Source of the DNA: Shumkonia mesophila
GTDB lineage: Bacteria; Pseudomonadota; Alphaproteobacteria; Rhodospirillales; Shumkoniaceae
DNA length: 64,000 nt
Assembly (NCBI RefSeq): GCF_026163695.1
Contig: NZ_JAOTID010000019.1
Coordinates: 1 to 64,000, forward strand
Direction: 5' to 3'
Position 1 is the first letter of the stretch. The number at the start of each line of letters is the position of its first letter. Positions 9,251 through 17,652 of the stretch are shown here, one piece after another. The position numbers and the translations under genes were made by a program. Under the pieces are notes generated by a model that ran no database searches, was not told the DNA's origin, and saw nothing but the letters and a program-made list of their open reading frames with translations.

Positions 9251-10825
9251 TTATGGGCCGGGAGGAAGTCCGGTCGTCGCTGCTTCGACAACGCTTCTCC
9301 CACGTGCGCCCTCCTCAACGAGTTGCGAGAGGAAATCGACGAATGGTGCGATGTCTTGCCTGACACTCGCTTCCTCGAGCGCTGCCATGTACTCATTCCG
9401 GCGCTGGACTGGAATCACGGTCCATGGGTAGCCGGCCGCTGCCAGCATGACGTTCATCAGAAACCTGCCGGTGCGCCCGTTTCCGTCTGTATACGGATGA
9501 ATGTAGACGAAGACGAAATGCCCGAGCACCACCCGTACCGACGGTTCCGTTTCCTCAGCGAGGATCTCGAAGAAGACCGGCATGGCATCACGCACGGCCT
9601 CACTGTTCGGCGGGATATGCATCGACCGTCGGATATGAACAGGCCCGTTGCGGTATCCGGCTAGATCGGCAGGCCGCAACAGACCCGCCGTTACGCTTGG
9701 TGAAAACATCTCCCTATACCAAGTGCCGTGATCTTCGTCAGCAACGACGCCAGGATTCTCGCCGCGCAATACGCGGTAAAGGCTCTTCTGCACAGCTTGA
9801 TAGGCGAGCCAGTAACCCCGCGCAGCAAGCGCGTTGCGGTGCTCGCGGTCCTGCTCGTTGTTGTCTGGATTCCAGGTTCCACTCCGCACACGCTCGATCA
9901 ACTCGGGACTGACGCGATAGCCTTCGATCGACAATGAATGATAGGCGTCGGCGACATAAGCCTCCTGCACCCGCTTCATATAGGCTTCGATATCGTTCGG
10001 CTGCCCCACAGGTGCTGGAAACCGTTCGATCGCCGTGTCACGCATTTGCTGCCACATCAGGCGTATGCGTGCGGCGTAGGGGGAGGCTTCACGCCGAGGA
10101 AAGACAAGATCGATCCGGCTTGCGAAGGGATCCTGTTCGCGCACGGCGTAGCCTGCGCTGCGCATGGTCTTGAGGATGTCGTCTGCAATGCGGTCACGCC
10201 CGACATTGCGGAAGGCACCCGCAAGGCGTCCGGCTATAGTGCTGTGCCCGCCTTCCAGAAGGCGGTTGAGCACTTCCGATCCGTCACGCACCGTTGCCAG
10301 CACCGCACGCGCGTCTGTGGAATTGCTCGCGAAGAATCCGGAAGCACTGGCAATCAGGGCGGCCGGCAGCGAGAAGAGCCGCAGCCCCTCCCTTTCCTCG
10401 ACGTCTTTCTCCGAAGGCAGCGCTGCGCGCATATCGAAAACGGAAGTTCCGTGGGGAAGCGCCGTGGCCCTGTTTCTGGCTTTGGGCGAGCGAACCAGAA
10501 GTTGGCGCGGGACGGCATAGTTCCCGGCATGCAGAGAAAGTGACTGTTCGGGCGAGAGCGACCACTCGGTGCCGAAACGCTCACGCAGATAGGCAGCGCA
10601 GAAAGCCCAAAACGAGGCGTACCAGGTCGTGCTTTCACCGGCCGTTTCGTCTGGGCGAGCCGGTATGTACCAGCCCTTCATGACCTCTTGGATGAAGCCA
10701 TTATTCAGCAGGCGTTCCCGGTTAACGCGCGAAAGGTCAACGGCGCGGATCGCCACAACGCCGCGGTTCTGGAGTTGTCTCAGCGCATCAAGGGAGTCGG
10801 CCAGTTTCTCCGGTGGGGTCGCCAT
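9251..10825 (-). CDS. Fic-family (AMPylase-type) protein with N-terminal winged-helix/AbiEi-like region
   Basis: A 524-residue protein. The Fic core motif HPYTDGNGR begins at about residue 443, matching HPFx(D/E)GN(G/K)R, so the catalytic His and phosphate-binding residues are present. A likely inhibitory motif of the form SxxxEG (SLSIEG, near 298-303) lies upstream of the core, as in class II Fic proteins that carry their own inhibitory helix. The N-terminal 250 residues resemble the winged-helix/type IV antitoxin-like region found in many such proteins (GFIQEVMKGWYIP). Fic enzymes usually transfer AMP to a protein target. The gene lies inside the inverted-repeat element and faces a four-copy repeat in its promoter, which suggests autoregulation through the N-terminal domain (inference). 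Confidence 0.9.
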   Translation of the reverse strand: MATPPEKLADSLDALRQLQNRGVVAIRAVDLSRVNRERLLNNGFIQEVMKGWYIPARPDETAGESTTWYASFWAFCAAYLRERFGTEWSLSPEQSLSLHAGNYAVPRQLLVRSPKARNRATALPHGTSVFDMRAALPSEKDVEEREGLRLFSLPAALIASASGFFASNSTDARAVLATVRDGSEVLNRLLEGGHSTIAGRLAGAFRNVGRDRIADDILKTMRSAGYAVREQDPFASRIDLVFPRREASPYAARIRLMWQQMRDTAIERFPAPVGQPNDIEAYMKRVQEAYVADAYHSLSIEGYRVSPELIERVRSGTWNPDNNEQDREHRNALAARGYWLAYQAVQKSLYRVLRGENPGVVADEDHGTWYREMFSPSVTAGLLRPADLAGYRNGPVHIRRSMHIPPNSEAVRDAMPVFFEILAEETEPSVRVVLGHFVFVYIHPYTDGNGRTGRFLMNVMLAAAGYPWTVIPVQRRNEYMAALEEASVRQDIAPFVDFLSQLVEEGARGRSVVEAATTGLPPGP

Positions 10826-10863
10826 GAGCCTGCATCTCCGTTCGCCTTCAAGTCTGCGTTGCC

Positions 10864-10946
10864 GTTAGCTTTTTGAGCAGCGCGCCCGTTAGCTTATTAT
10901 GTAGTACAATTATTAGCTTTTCATGTCACGCGAAACTTAGCTTATT
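10864..10946. promoter_or_regulatory. Four TTAGCTT direct repeats at exact 24-bp spacing upstream of the Fic gene
   Basis: The 8-mer (G/A/C)TTAGCTT starts at 10864, 10888, 10912 and 10936, a period of exactly 24 bp, with looser similarity after it (TTAT or TCATG in the middle copies). The array starts 38 bp upstream of the Fic start codon on the minus strand and the tract is AT-rich. Regular short direct repeats in a promoter are typical of operator arrays. The obvious candidate ligand is the winged-helix-like N-terminus of the Fic protein. Confidence 0.75.
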
Positions 10947-11099
10947 CGGCGAGGCGCCTATCATGAAGTGTTTCCACGCGCCAAACTGGACAGTAGCGGA
11001 CTGGGAGGCTGAGGCACAGCGACTACTTTGGCGTGTTCAGGAATGGCACAACATCTAGTGGGCACCTGGGACAACGGGATAAGCAGCCGCCTGCCAGAC

Positions 11100-11637
11100 G
11101 CCAGTAAAGTCCACACCCTGGTTTCAGCGCCGTCCAGCCCATGGGGCGCCAGTAGAGTCCATACCCTGTTTCAACCTCGTCCCGCCCACGGGCGCCAGTA
11201 AAGTCCATACCAGGTTTCAGCACCGTCCAGCCCATGGGGCGCCAGTAGAGTCCACACCCTGTTTCAACCTCGTCCCGCCCATGGGGCGCCAGTAAAGTCC
11301 ACACCCTGGTTTCAGCGCCGTCCAGCCCATGGGGCGCCAGTAGAGTCCACACCCTGTTTCAACCTCGTCCCGCCCACGGGCGCCAGTAAAGTCCATACCA
11401 GGTTTCAGCACCGTCCCGCCCATGGGGCGCCAGTAAAGTCCACACCCTGGTTTCAGCACCGTCCAGCCCATGGGCCGCCAGTAGAGTCCATACCCTGTTT
11501 CAACCTCGTCCCGCCCACAGGCGCCAGTAAAGTCCAAAACCCTGGTTTCAGCGCCGTCCAGCCCATGGGCCGCCAGTAAAGTCCATACCCTGTTTCAACC
11601 TCGTCCCGCCCATGGGGCACCAGTAGAGTCCAAAATC
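11100..11637. repeat. Minisatellite: about 11.5 units of 45-50 bp in two alternating types
   Basis: Each unit begins GCCAGTA(A/G)AGTCCA and ends near CCCATGGGGC or CCCACGGG. Type A continues CACCCTGGTTTCAGCGCCGT and type B TACCCTGTTTCAACCTCGT. The two types mostly alternate, giving a higher-order period of about 94 bp; one A-A neighbour and several hybrid units are present. On the minus strand the array is open over long stretches (repeating GLYWRPMGW-like peptides), a by-product of repeat length rather than evidence of a gene. There are no unique spacers, so it is not a CRISPR array. It abuts the right inverted end of the Fic element. Confidence 0.95.
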
Positions 11638-11982
11638 CGAGTGGGCCAGCCCTGCGGGTGACAGCTAGGCTGATCGCATTTGTGTGGTGCCTCCCCGAGC
11701 GCGGAAATGCCGCAGCATGAAATGGACATCAGGGGTGAAGAGGGCTGAAACCTGACAAATCGAGTGAACTGTCCGACCGCAGGAACCCAATTGCCACTCG
11801 AAGTTCGGCCGCCGCAGGTTTTTGATCCCACTCACGACGCGAGATTTCCCGTTTTGACAGGTACCGTGTCGGGGTTCAAATGGCATCCGAGAGGCTGGCG
11901 AGAAGCCGTGGAGATACTACTTTGCGATGTGCGGCAACACGCTGGATAATGCTACGCTGCTACGAGCGTGAAGCCTCCTCGT
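11638..11982. other. Intergenic region with no recognisable gene
   Basis: About 345 bp between the tandem array and the stop of the diheme cytochrome gene. I see no conserved reading frame, hairpin terminator or repeat. It has the look of decayed sequence. Confidence 0.5.
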
Positions 11983-12450
11983 CTAGTCGTCGTCGTACCA
12001 GCCCTGATCGGCACCGAGGTGGCAGGCCGGGCAATTGGATTTCGTCACCACCTTGGGGTCCCGCCAGACGCTGTCCGGGAAGGGGTGCTTTCGCTGGAAA
12101 TAGGGATTCTCGGTGATGCGCTGGGGCGCGCCGCCGGGCGCCACCCATCGCATGAACTTGCCGGCCCGGCCGCCGCTGGCGGCGTCGCCGGCATGGGCCG
12201 TCAGATAGGCGCCGATGGCGGCGGCGGTTTCGGCAGGCAGGCTGGCGTCCTCGCCGAAATGATCGTCGAGGGTCGCCATCATTTGGCTCCAGGATCGGGC
12301 CGGAAGCAGGGCGGGCTGGAAGGCCATGTGGCAGGCGCCGCATTCCTTCTTGACCAGCGGGTCGGCGACCGGGGGCACGCCGCCGTCGGCAAGCGCGGGG
12401 CCGGCGGCCAGCAGGAGCGCGGCCAGTGACAGGACGAGGCGCATGGTCAT
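11983..12450 (-). CDS. Diheme cytochrome c (DHC family)
   Basis: A 155-residue protein with an N-terminal signal peptide (MTMRLVLSLAALLLAAGPALA) and two CxxCH heme-binding motifs, CGACH near 37 and CPACH near 140. This spacing and the DHFGEDASLP and ENPYFQRKHPFP segments fit the periplasmic diheme cytochrome c family that partners SHP and a membrane cytochrome b561 in purple and related alphaproteobacteria. The start overlaps the stop of the SHP gene by 4 bp (ATGA), so the genes are translationally coupled. It is the last gene of the operon. Confidence 0.9.
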   Translation of the reverse strand: MTMRLVLSLAALLLAAGPALADGGVPPVADPLVKKECGACHMAFQPALLPARSWSQMMATLDDHFGEDASLPAETAAAIGAYLTAHAGDAASGGRAGKFMRWVAPGGAPQRITENPYFQRKHPFPDSVWRDPKVVTKSNCPACHLGADQGWYDDD

Positions 12451-12866
12451 CGTCCCGCCATGAAGGTGACGTAGTCGCCCTTTTCGCGCGGGGTGCAGGG
12501 CCGGCCCAGCACGCTCTTGCAGTCGCGCCCGAACTGCTTTTCCACCTCGGCCATGTCGGTGAACCGCTGCGGATTGGCCGACACCGCCACCGGGTCGATC
12601 GGCCGTCCGGTCTTGGCGTTCCGCCCCGGCTTCGTCGGATCGCCGGTGTGGCAGGCGGTGCAGGCGGGCGTGCGCGCGTCGCCGCCGGCCCATGGGGTGC
12701 GGAACAGGGCCTCTCCGCGCTCGGCCGAGAAGCCGGCGAAGGCGGCGTCGGCCTTGCGGGCCAGTGCGGCATACTCGGCGAGGATGGTGTCGCGGCGGGC
12801 GTCGCCGGCGGCGGCGATTGCAGGCAGGGCGACGAGGGCGGCGGCGATCAACAGCGGACGGATCAT
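12447..12866 (-). CDS. Monoheme cytochrome c, SHP/DUF1924 family
   Basis: A 139-residue protein with a signal peptide (MIRPLLIAAALVALPAIAAA) and one heme motif, CTACH, near 69-73, followed by TGDPTKPGRNAKTGRPIDPVAVS and a second Cys pair (RDCKSVLGRPC). This is the pattern of DUF1924 proteins, which include sphaeroides heme protein, a high-spin periplasmic cytochrome c that binds oxygen and small ligands. It overlaps both neighbours by 4 bp in the order b561, SHP, DHC, the classic arrangement for an electron path from the membrane to SHP. Because the b561 gene is truncated here, the path may be dead. Confidence 0.9.
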   Translation of the reverse strand: MIRPLLIAAALVALPAIAAAGDARRDTILAEYAALARKADAAFAGFSAERGEALFRTPWAGGDARTPACTACHTGDPTKPGRNAKTGRPIDPVAVSANPQRFTDMAEVEKQFGRDCKSVLGRPCTPREKGDYVTFMAGR

Positions 12867-13333
12867 CGGGCATTCCTCCGGGAGGGGACGGGCAGACGGG
12901 CCTCGGCGAGCCAGGCGGCAGCCCGGTTCAGCAACCGCTTGCCGCCGTACATGAAGCCGACGAAGGCGATATGGGCGAAGATCACCCACAGCGAGGCCTC
13001 GGCGATGGCCTCGTGCGGGTCCTCGAACCAGGTCACGGCGTCGGCCAGCGCCCCGGTGGCGGCGGCCAGTCCGAGGCCGGCCAGCAGGGCTGCCGCCAGC
13101 CAAGCGAACAGCGGATGGCGCCCCCGGCGGACCGACAGCCAGCCGATGGCGGCCTTGATGCCGGGGCGGGGCAGGCGCCAGGGGCCGGCGGCGGGCGCCG
13201 CCATGCCCGCCAGCAGCCGCACGGCGATGGCGGCCAGCAGCGCGTAGCCGGCGAACTGGTGCAGCGCATAGGTGTCCTCGTCGGCCGTCAGGTATCTGAT
13301 CCGCGACGCCAAGGCGAGGGGCGTGGATATCAC
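12863..13333 (-). pseudogene. Cytochrome b561, N-terminally truncated
   Basis: From about 13293 downward the protein reads YLTADEDTYALHQFAGYALL and continues through typical b561 membrane helices (KAAIGWLSVRRGRHP, WLAAALLAGLGLAAATG, WVIFAHIAFVGFMYGGKRLL). Relatives begin with a further helix, usually carrying a heme-ligand His, before YLT. Here that part is replaced by 13 foreign residues from an amidohydrolase fragment on the other strand. An ATG at 13333 keeps the frame open, so a shortened protein could be made, but it would lack the first helix. It overlaps the SHP start by 4 bp. Confidence 0.8.
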
Positions 13334-13574
13334 CGCCGAGACCTGCCCGCACTACCTTCTCATGGACAGCCGCGATGTCGAGCGCTGGGGCGGAATGGTG
13401 CGCATAAACCTGCCGATCCGCGAGGAAGGCCACGCCGAAGCGCTGTGGCAGGCAATGAAGGAAGGCGTCATCGACATGATCGCCACCGACCACGCACCCC
13501 ATACGCAGGCGGAAAAGACTGATCCCAACATCTGGAATTGCTGCCGCGGCATCCCGGGCGTCGAGGTGCAGATG
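13293..13574 (+). pseudogene. Cyclic amidohydrolase fragment (dihydroorotase/hydantoinase/allantoinase type)
   Basis: About 94 codons read YLIRDAKARGVDITAETCPH through MIATDHAPHT and end at PGVEVQ. ETCPHYL and TDHAPH are metal-site regions of the cyclic amidohydrolase family. Both ends are lost: the left end meets the truncated b561 gene and the right end meets a shikimate-dehydrogenase-like fragment on the opposite strand. The fragment has no start, no beta-barrel N-terminus and no C-terminus, so it is a remnant. Confidence 0.85.
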
Positions 13575-14060
13575 GCCAGGGTCAGCGGGGGTGTCTCCTG
13601 CGGCTTCACGATGGCGTCGAAGACGAAGAGAGGCGCGGGCAGCCCGTTCTCCCGTATCGGCATTCGGGCGTCGGTCAGCATGCCGACGGGCGTGGCGTTA
13701 AGCAGGATGTCGCTCCCCTCGACCACAGGTTCGCCGATCGTCACCTCGAACCTGGGGTCGAGGCGGCGGATCTATTCGGCCAGGGCCGCGTCACGCGACC
13801 GGTCTATATCATAGAACTGTATCGAAGTTGGTCCCTCGAAGGCGATGCGGAATGCCTCGATGCATCTGATACCGTCGAACACCTCGCCTCGCCAAGGCCC
13901 GTCGGCGCAGCGGCCACCCCCATCGCCGTGCCGGGGCGGCATCGGTTTTTCCGGCCACCGCGTCATGCTGATCGCGGCGGGCGGCGGCATTGATGGCCCC
14001 TGTAAGGGAGGCGTGCAGGCCCAGTTCGTCCGCCAGTCCGCAGGCCCGGCACTTGAACGA
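13573..14060 (-). pseudogene. Shikimate/quinate dehydrogenase-like remnant
   Basis: On the minus strand pieces read LTGAINAA, then in another frame WRGEVFDGIRCIEAFR and IQFYDIDRSRDAALAE, an in-frame TAG at 13772-13774, and then IRRLDPRFEVTIGEPVVEG and SDILLNATPVGML up to VFDAIVKPQETP. NATPVGM and VFDAIVxPxxTP are signatures of the AroE family. At least one frameshift and one nonsense codon, plus loss of both ends, show that it is decayed. Confidence 0.75.
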
Positions 14061-14281
14061 AATGGTGAAGATCAATCTCCCAGGTTCTTCACTTTCATCA
14101 GGTTCGGGAGAACCTCGTCGAATTCTTCGGACAGGACGTAAATGGGCAGCATCAGGGCGGTGCGGCGCCGGTGATGGAATTCAACTGTGATCATCTCCAG
14201 TGAGCGCGAGATGGCACTTGGCTGGCGACGTTTCCACGGCCTGGACCACATCTAGTAAGGAAAACCCGCCCACCAATAGTC

Positions 14282-14318
14282 CGCCCCCTCCTTCAGAAGA
14301 TCTCTGAAGGAGGGGGCG
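14282..14318. terminator. Strong GC-rich hairpin, probable terminator
   Basis: A perfect 16-bp stem (CGCCCCCTCCTTCAGA paired with its complement at 14303-14318) with a 5-nt loop. On the plus strand it is followed by TTGTTTC. It lies 38 bp beyond the stop of the minus-strand enolase-superfamily gene and probably ends that operon, although the U-tract is better in the other direction. Confidence 0.7.
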
Positions 14319-14356
14319 TTGTTTCAGTCCCGAGACTGCAGCGAATCGTGTACCAG

Positions 14357-15505
14357 TCAGCCGATTCGGACCCACGGTGTGGCTGATTCGCCAACACGCA
14401 CGCCGTAACGGTCGATGGCCGCGGGATCGAACGAGAAGCCGAGACCCGGGCGGTCGGGGAGCAGGAGATGGCCGTCCTTGGCCTCGATCTGGACGTCTAT
14501 CAGGTTGCGGAAATTGACGATGTGATCGTCGGGCATGAACTCGACATAGAGCGCATTGCTGGTGGCTGCCGCCACGTGCACATGAATGTCGTGCCAGGCG
14601 TGCGGCGCGACCGGAACGCCGTAGCTGGCCGCCGTCGCGGCGATCTTGCGGAATTCCGAGATTCCCCCGCAGACGATGGAGTCGGTCTGCAGGATGTGGG
14701 CCGCGCCCTTGTCGAGGATTTCCTTGAACCGCCAGCGCCCAGCTTCAATCTCGCCGGTCGCCACCATGATCGAGGTCCGCCGCGCCAGGGCAGCGTGACT
14801 GTCGATGTCGTCGGGCAGGAACGGTTCCTCGATCCAGTAGGGGCTGTATTTCTCGAAGCGCTCGATAAAGCGCATGGCCGTCGGCAGGTCCGCCCAGGCA
14901 TTGTTGGCATCCAACATTAAGTTGATGTCGGGACCGATCGCCTCGCGCACCACGCGAAGACGTTCTTCCTCCAGAGCCGGGCTCAGGCGTCCCACCTTGA
15001 TCTTGACGGCGTCATAGCCGTCCTTCACGAAGGCCATCATTTCGGCGGCCAAATCGTCGTTCGACTTGCCGGCCATGTAATAGCCGCCGCTACCGTAGGC
15101 CGGCACCTTATCCGTCACGACCGCGCCCAGGTACTTGTAGAGCGGAAGCCCGACGCTGCGCGCGTTGAGATCCCACAGCGCGATGTCGAGGGCACTCAGC
15201 GCGCGCATGACGGCACCGGTCCGGCCGATCAGCAGGGCCTCCTGATAAAGCTCCCGCCACAGTCCTTCCACCCTCAAGGAATCCTGGCCGATCAGCCGGG
15301 GCGCGAAGGCTTCCTCGACGGCCGCCGCCAGGATGCGCCCGGAGGTGTTGACGGCATAGCTGTAGCCGAGGCCGACATGACCTTCCGCCGAGGTCACCCG
15401 CACGAGGCAGTACTCGCGTGCCTGCACGTTCCGGGTTGAAAAGGTGACGGAATTGGCCAGTGGAACCCGGGCCACGCACACTTCGATGCTTCGTATCGTT
15501 CCCAC
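14357..15505 (-). CDS. Enolase-superfamily enzyme, mandelate racemase/muconate lactonizing type
   Basis: A 382-residue protein of the usual MR/MLE length. The barrel carries VKIKVG (the KxK catalytic lysines), NLMLDANNAW (first metal Asp), WIEEP (second ligand Glu), ATGEIE (third ligand) and APHAWHD (His of the general-base dyad region). Such enzymes abstract the proton alpha to a carboxylate and then racemise, eliminate or cyclise. It is the last gene of a minus-strand operon with a TAXI-TRAP transporter and a second MR/MLE enzyme, so a sugar acid or hydroxy acid is the likely substrate. The exact reaction cannot be read from the sequence. Confidence 0.88.
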   Translation of the reverse strand: MGTIRSIEVCVARVPLANSVTFSTRNVQAREYCLVRVTSAEGHVGLGYSYAVNTSGRILAAAVEEAFAPRLIGQDSLRVEGLWRELYQEALLIGRTGAVMRALSALDIALWDLNARSVGLPLYKYLGAVVTDKVPAYGSGGYYMAGKSNDDLAAEMMAFVKDGYDAVKIKVGRLSPALEEERLRVVREAIGPDINLMLDANNAWADLPTAMRFIERFEKYSPYWIEEPFLPDDIDSHAALARRTSIMVATGEIEAGRWRFKEILDKGAAHILQTDSIVCGGISEFRKIAATAASYGVPVAPHAWHDIHVHVAAATSNALYVEFMPDDHIVNFRNLIDVQIEAKDGHLLLPDRPGLGFSFDPAAIDRYGVRVGESATPWVRIG

Positions 15506-15613
15506 CTGTTGCTTCCTTCTTATCCAGTCTTCGTGCGAGAAATATCCCGCTCGCGGGCCTCCGTCGGCCCCGCGAACTCTTCTACGACTGGCGGCAAGTT
15601 GCCGCGGTCATCT

Positions 15614-17515
15614 TCAGATGATCGGCGCCTGTTTGAGGGCGGCCACCTGCATCGCCTTGCTGCGCCGCCACTGGGTGACCAGCGCGTAGGCGAACAACCC
15701 CGCTCCAATGGCCGTCGCGTAAAGAGGCAGCGGCAACACCAACAGACTTCCCCCGACCAACATCAAGACACGTTCGGCGCTGCGTGTCGGGCAAAACAGA
15801 TAGCCCTCCCAGAAGCCGGCGATGGCAACGAGCCCGACCGTCGCCGTCAAAGTCACTTCGAGAATGCCGTACCACGGGCCTTGGGCAAGTAGGCCCGGGT
15901 TCCAGACGAACAGGAACGGCATGATCAGCGCCACCATGGCCAGCCGAATAGAGATCAAGCAGGTTTTCATGTAGTTGGAATCAGCCATGCGCGACGCGAC
16001 AATAGCAGCGCTGCCAACCGGCGGCGTGATGTTGGCGATGATCGTGTAATAGTAAATGAAGAGGTGAACGGCCAGCAGAGGGCCGCCCAGCTTGACCAGG
16101 AAAGGCGCCACGAGAATGGCCAGCAGGATGTAGCTCGCCGTGGTCGGCACGCCCATCCCGAAGAAAAGCGCAAGTCCCATCGTCATCAGGAGCCCGACCT
16201 CGACGGAGGATGCCAGGGCCAGGACCTGGAACAGGAAGCGGTGAGCCAGACCGGTCGCGATGATCGCCTGGATCATGATGCCGACGGCGGCGAGGATGGC
16301 TGCCACCGTGGCCCCATTCTTCGCACCGTCGACCAGGCCGTCGGCCATCTCCATCCAGAAGGCCTTCTGCAGAAACCGTTTGGGAGTGGTCAACGCCGTA
16401 ACCAAGAAGTGGATGCCCACCAGCCAGTAGATGGCATAAAGGCCAGCCGTCATCGGCGAGTAGCCAATGACCATGTAGTAGAGGACGACGATGATCGGGA
16501 TGAAGTAATAGCCGCGCCGCATCAGGATGCGTCCGGCCGGTTCGAGGTCCGAGAAAACCCCCAAACTGACACCATCCTTATTGGCCCGTATGCACACCGA
16601 AACGCCAACCAAGAAATAGTAGAGAATGCCCGGAATGGTGGCGGCGATGACGATGTCGATGTAGGCGATGCCGGTCAGCTCCGACATGATGAAGGCGCCG
16701 ACCCCCATGATCGGGGGCAGGAACATACCGCCGGTGGATGCTGCAGCCTCGACCGCGCCGGCGAACTCCGGCTTAAAGCCGCTTCTCTTCATGAGTGGGA
16801 TTGTCACCGCGCCCGTCGTCGCCACGTTGGCGACGGCACTGCCGTTGATCGAACCCATGATGGCGCTGCTGATGACCGCCGCCAGGGCCGGACCGGCGCG
16901 GAACCGACTACCGACGCTGCACGCCAGATCCATGAAGAACTTGCCGGCGCCGGTTGCGTTGAGAAGGCCGCCGAAGATCATGAAGATGATGATGAAGGTC
17001 GCCGAGACGTCGAGCAGGCTGCCGTAAATACCGTTGAACGTGGTCGTCACCGAGGCGATCGTTCTTTGGACCGAGAAACCGCCATGGTGGAGAATGCCCG
17101 GCATGTAGGGGCCGAACAGCATGTAGAGGATGGCGCACACCGTCATGATCGGGATGACCCAGCCGAATTGGCACCGGCTGGCCTCGATCGCCAGGACGAT
17201 TAGAAGGACGCCGACGATGGCGTCCTGAAGCCGCAAGAAGCCCGCCATGTCGACGAGATCCAGGTAGTTCACCTGGATGTAGGTCGTGGCCGCGACGCCA
17301 AGCAGCGCGAGGAGAAGGTACAGAACCCGGGCCGAGAGGGCCTTCTTCGTCGCCACCAGGCCCAGGAAGAGAACGGCGAAAGAAAATCCAAGGTGAATGT
17401 TCTGGTTCTCGACCGGCGACATGAACCTGAATTGCGTGGCGAGAAGGTGATACCCCGACATCGCCAGACAGATTGCGAAAATGGTAGGCCTGAGGGCCTT
17501 ATCGAAAAGAGACAT
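15614..17515 (-). CDS. TRAP transporter fused permease (TAXI type, DctQM fusion)
   Basis: About 633 residues with many membrane helices and the DctM signature region (GSINGSAVANVATTGAVTIP, AAASTGGMFLPPIMGVGAFIM, FFGMGVPTTASYILLAI, NITPPVGSAAIVASRMA). The first four helices replace a separate DctQ, as in TAXI-type fused permeases. I chose MSLFDKALRP at 17515, the usual family start; an upstream ATG at 17542 adds nine residues. It uses the sodium or proton gradient to import the ligand delivered by the TAXI receptor encoded just upstream. Confidence 0.92.
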   Translation of the reverse strand: MSLFDKALRPTIFAICLAMSGYHLLATQFRFMSPVENQNIHLGFSFAVLFLGLVATKKALSARVLYLLLALLGVAATTYIQVNYLDLVDMAGFLRLQDAIVGVLLIVLAIEASRCQFGWVIPIMTVCAILYMLFGPYMPGILHHGGFSVQRTIASVTTTFNGIYGSLLDVSATFIIIFMIFGGLLNATGAGKFFMDLACSVGSRFRAGPALAAVISSAIMGSINGSAVANVATTGAVTIPLMKRSGFKPEFAGAVEAAASTGGMFLPPIMGVGAFIMSELTGIAYIDIVIAATIPGILYYFLVGVSVCIRANKDGVSLGVFSDLEPAGRILMRRGYYFIPIIVVLYYMVIGYSPMTAGLYAIYWLVGIHFLVTALTTPKRFLQKAFWMEMADGLVDGAKNGATVAAILAAVGIMIQAIIATGLAHRFLFQVLALASSVEVGLLMTMGLALFFGMGVPTTASYILLAILVAPFLVKLGGPLLAVHLFIYYYTIIANITPPVGSAAIVASRMADSNYMKTCLISIRLAMVALIMPFLFVWNPGLLAQGPWYGILEVTLTATVGLVAIAGFWEGYLFCPTRSAERVLMLVGGSLLVLPLPLYATAIGAGLFAYALVTQWRRSKAMQVAALKQAPII

Positions 17516-17652
17516 CAATCGGTTCTCCAGAACGCACCGCACCGCCTCAGGCGACGTTTGGCGCCTCGGTCTTCTTGTGCCGTCCGATGGGCACCATGAA
17601 ACTGGGGCCGGCCGGGGCCCGCGCTGGCTGCCAGCCGGCTCCCAAAAGCGCC

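Larger units (their letters stand above)
9140..11087. mobile_element. Putative non-autonomous element with inverted ends carrying a Fic gene
   Basis: A 24-bp sequence at 9141-9164 (CTGCTTATCCCG then TTGTCCCAGGTG) recurs exactly, inverted, at 11063-11086. Including one outer base gives 25-bp ends of the form (A/G)CTGCTTATC. The interval is 1.95 kb, and its only convincing gene is the Fic gene. The same ends, with one internal T/C change and different outermost bases, flank the toxin-antitoxin element at 50561-51575. The left ends also share the next bases (G(A/G)CACA(A/G)GAT(A/G)TGG) and the right ends share AC(T/C)AGATGT. No transposase lies inside. No 8-bp target duplication is visible here: the left flank is CAGATTTG and the right flank CGCCTGCC. 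It may therefore be old, or its flank may have been rearranged by the adjacent tandem array. Confidence 0.65.

Noticed and set aside
9045-9251. A 68-residue frame that starts at the Fic stop (TAATG overlap) and could be a coupled small gene or antitoxin
   Set aside because: A third of it is the inverted end of the element, it has no recognisable family, and its end lies outside the element. The overlap alone is not enough.
11023-11537. Minus-strand open frames of about 105 residues with repeating GLYWRPMGW peptides
   Set aside because: They arise because the repeat units keep frames open; there is no ribosome binding site, family similarity or codon signal independent of the repeat.
11100-11637. 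A CRISPR array in the repeat-rich stretch
   Set aside because: The repeats are contiguous and of two related types; there are no unique spacers between them, no cas genes and no conserved short repeat with constant spacer length.
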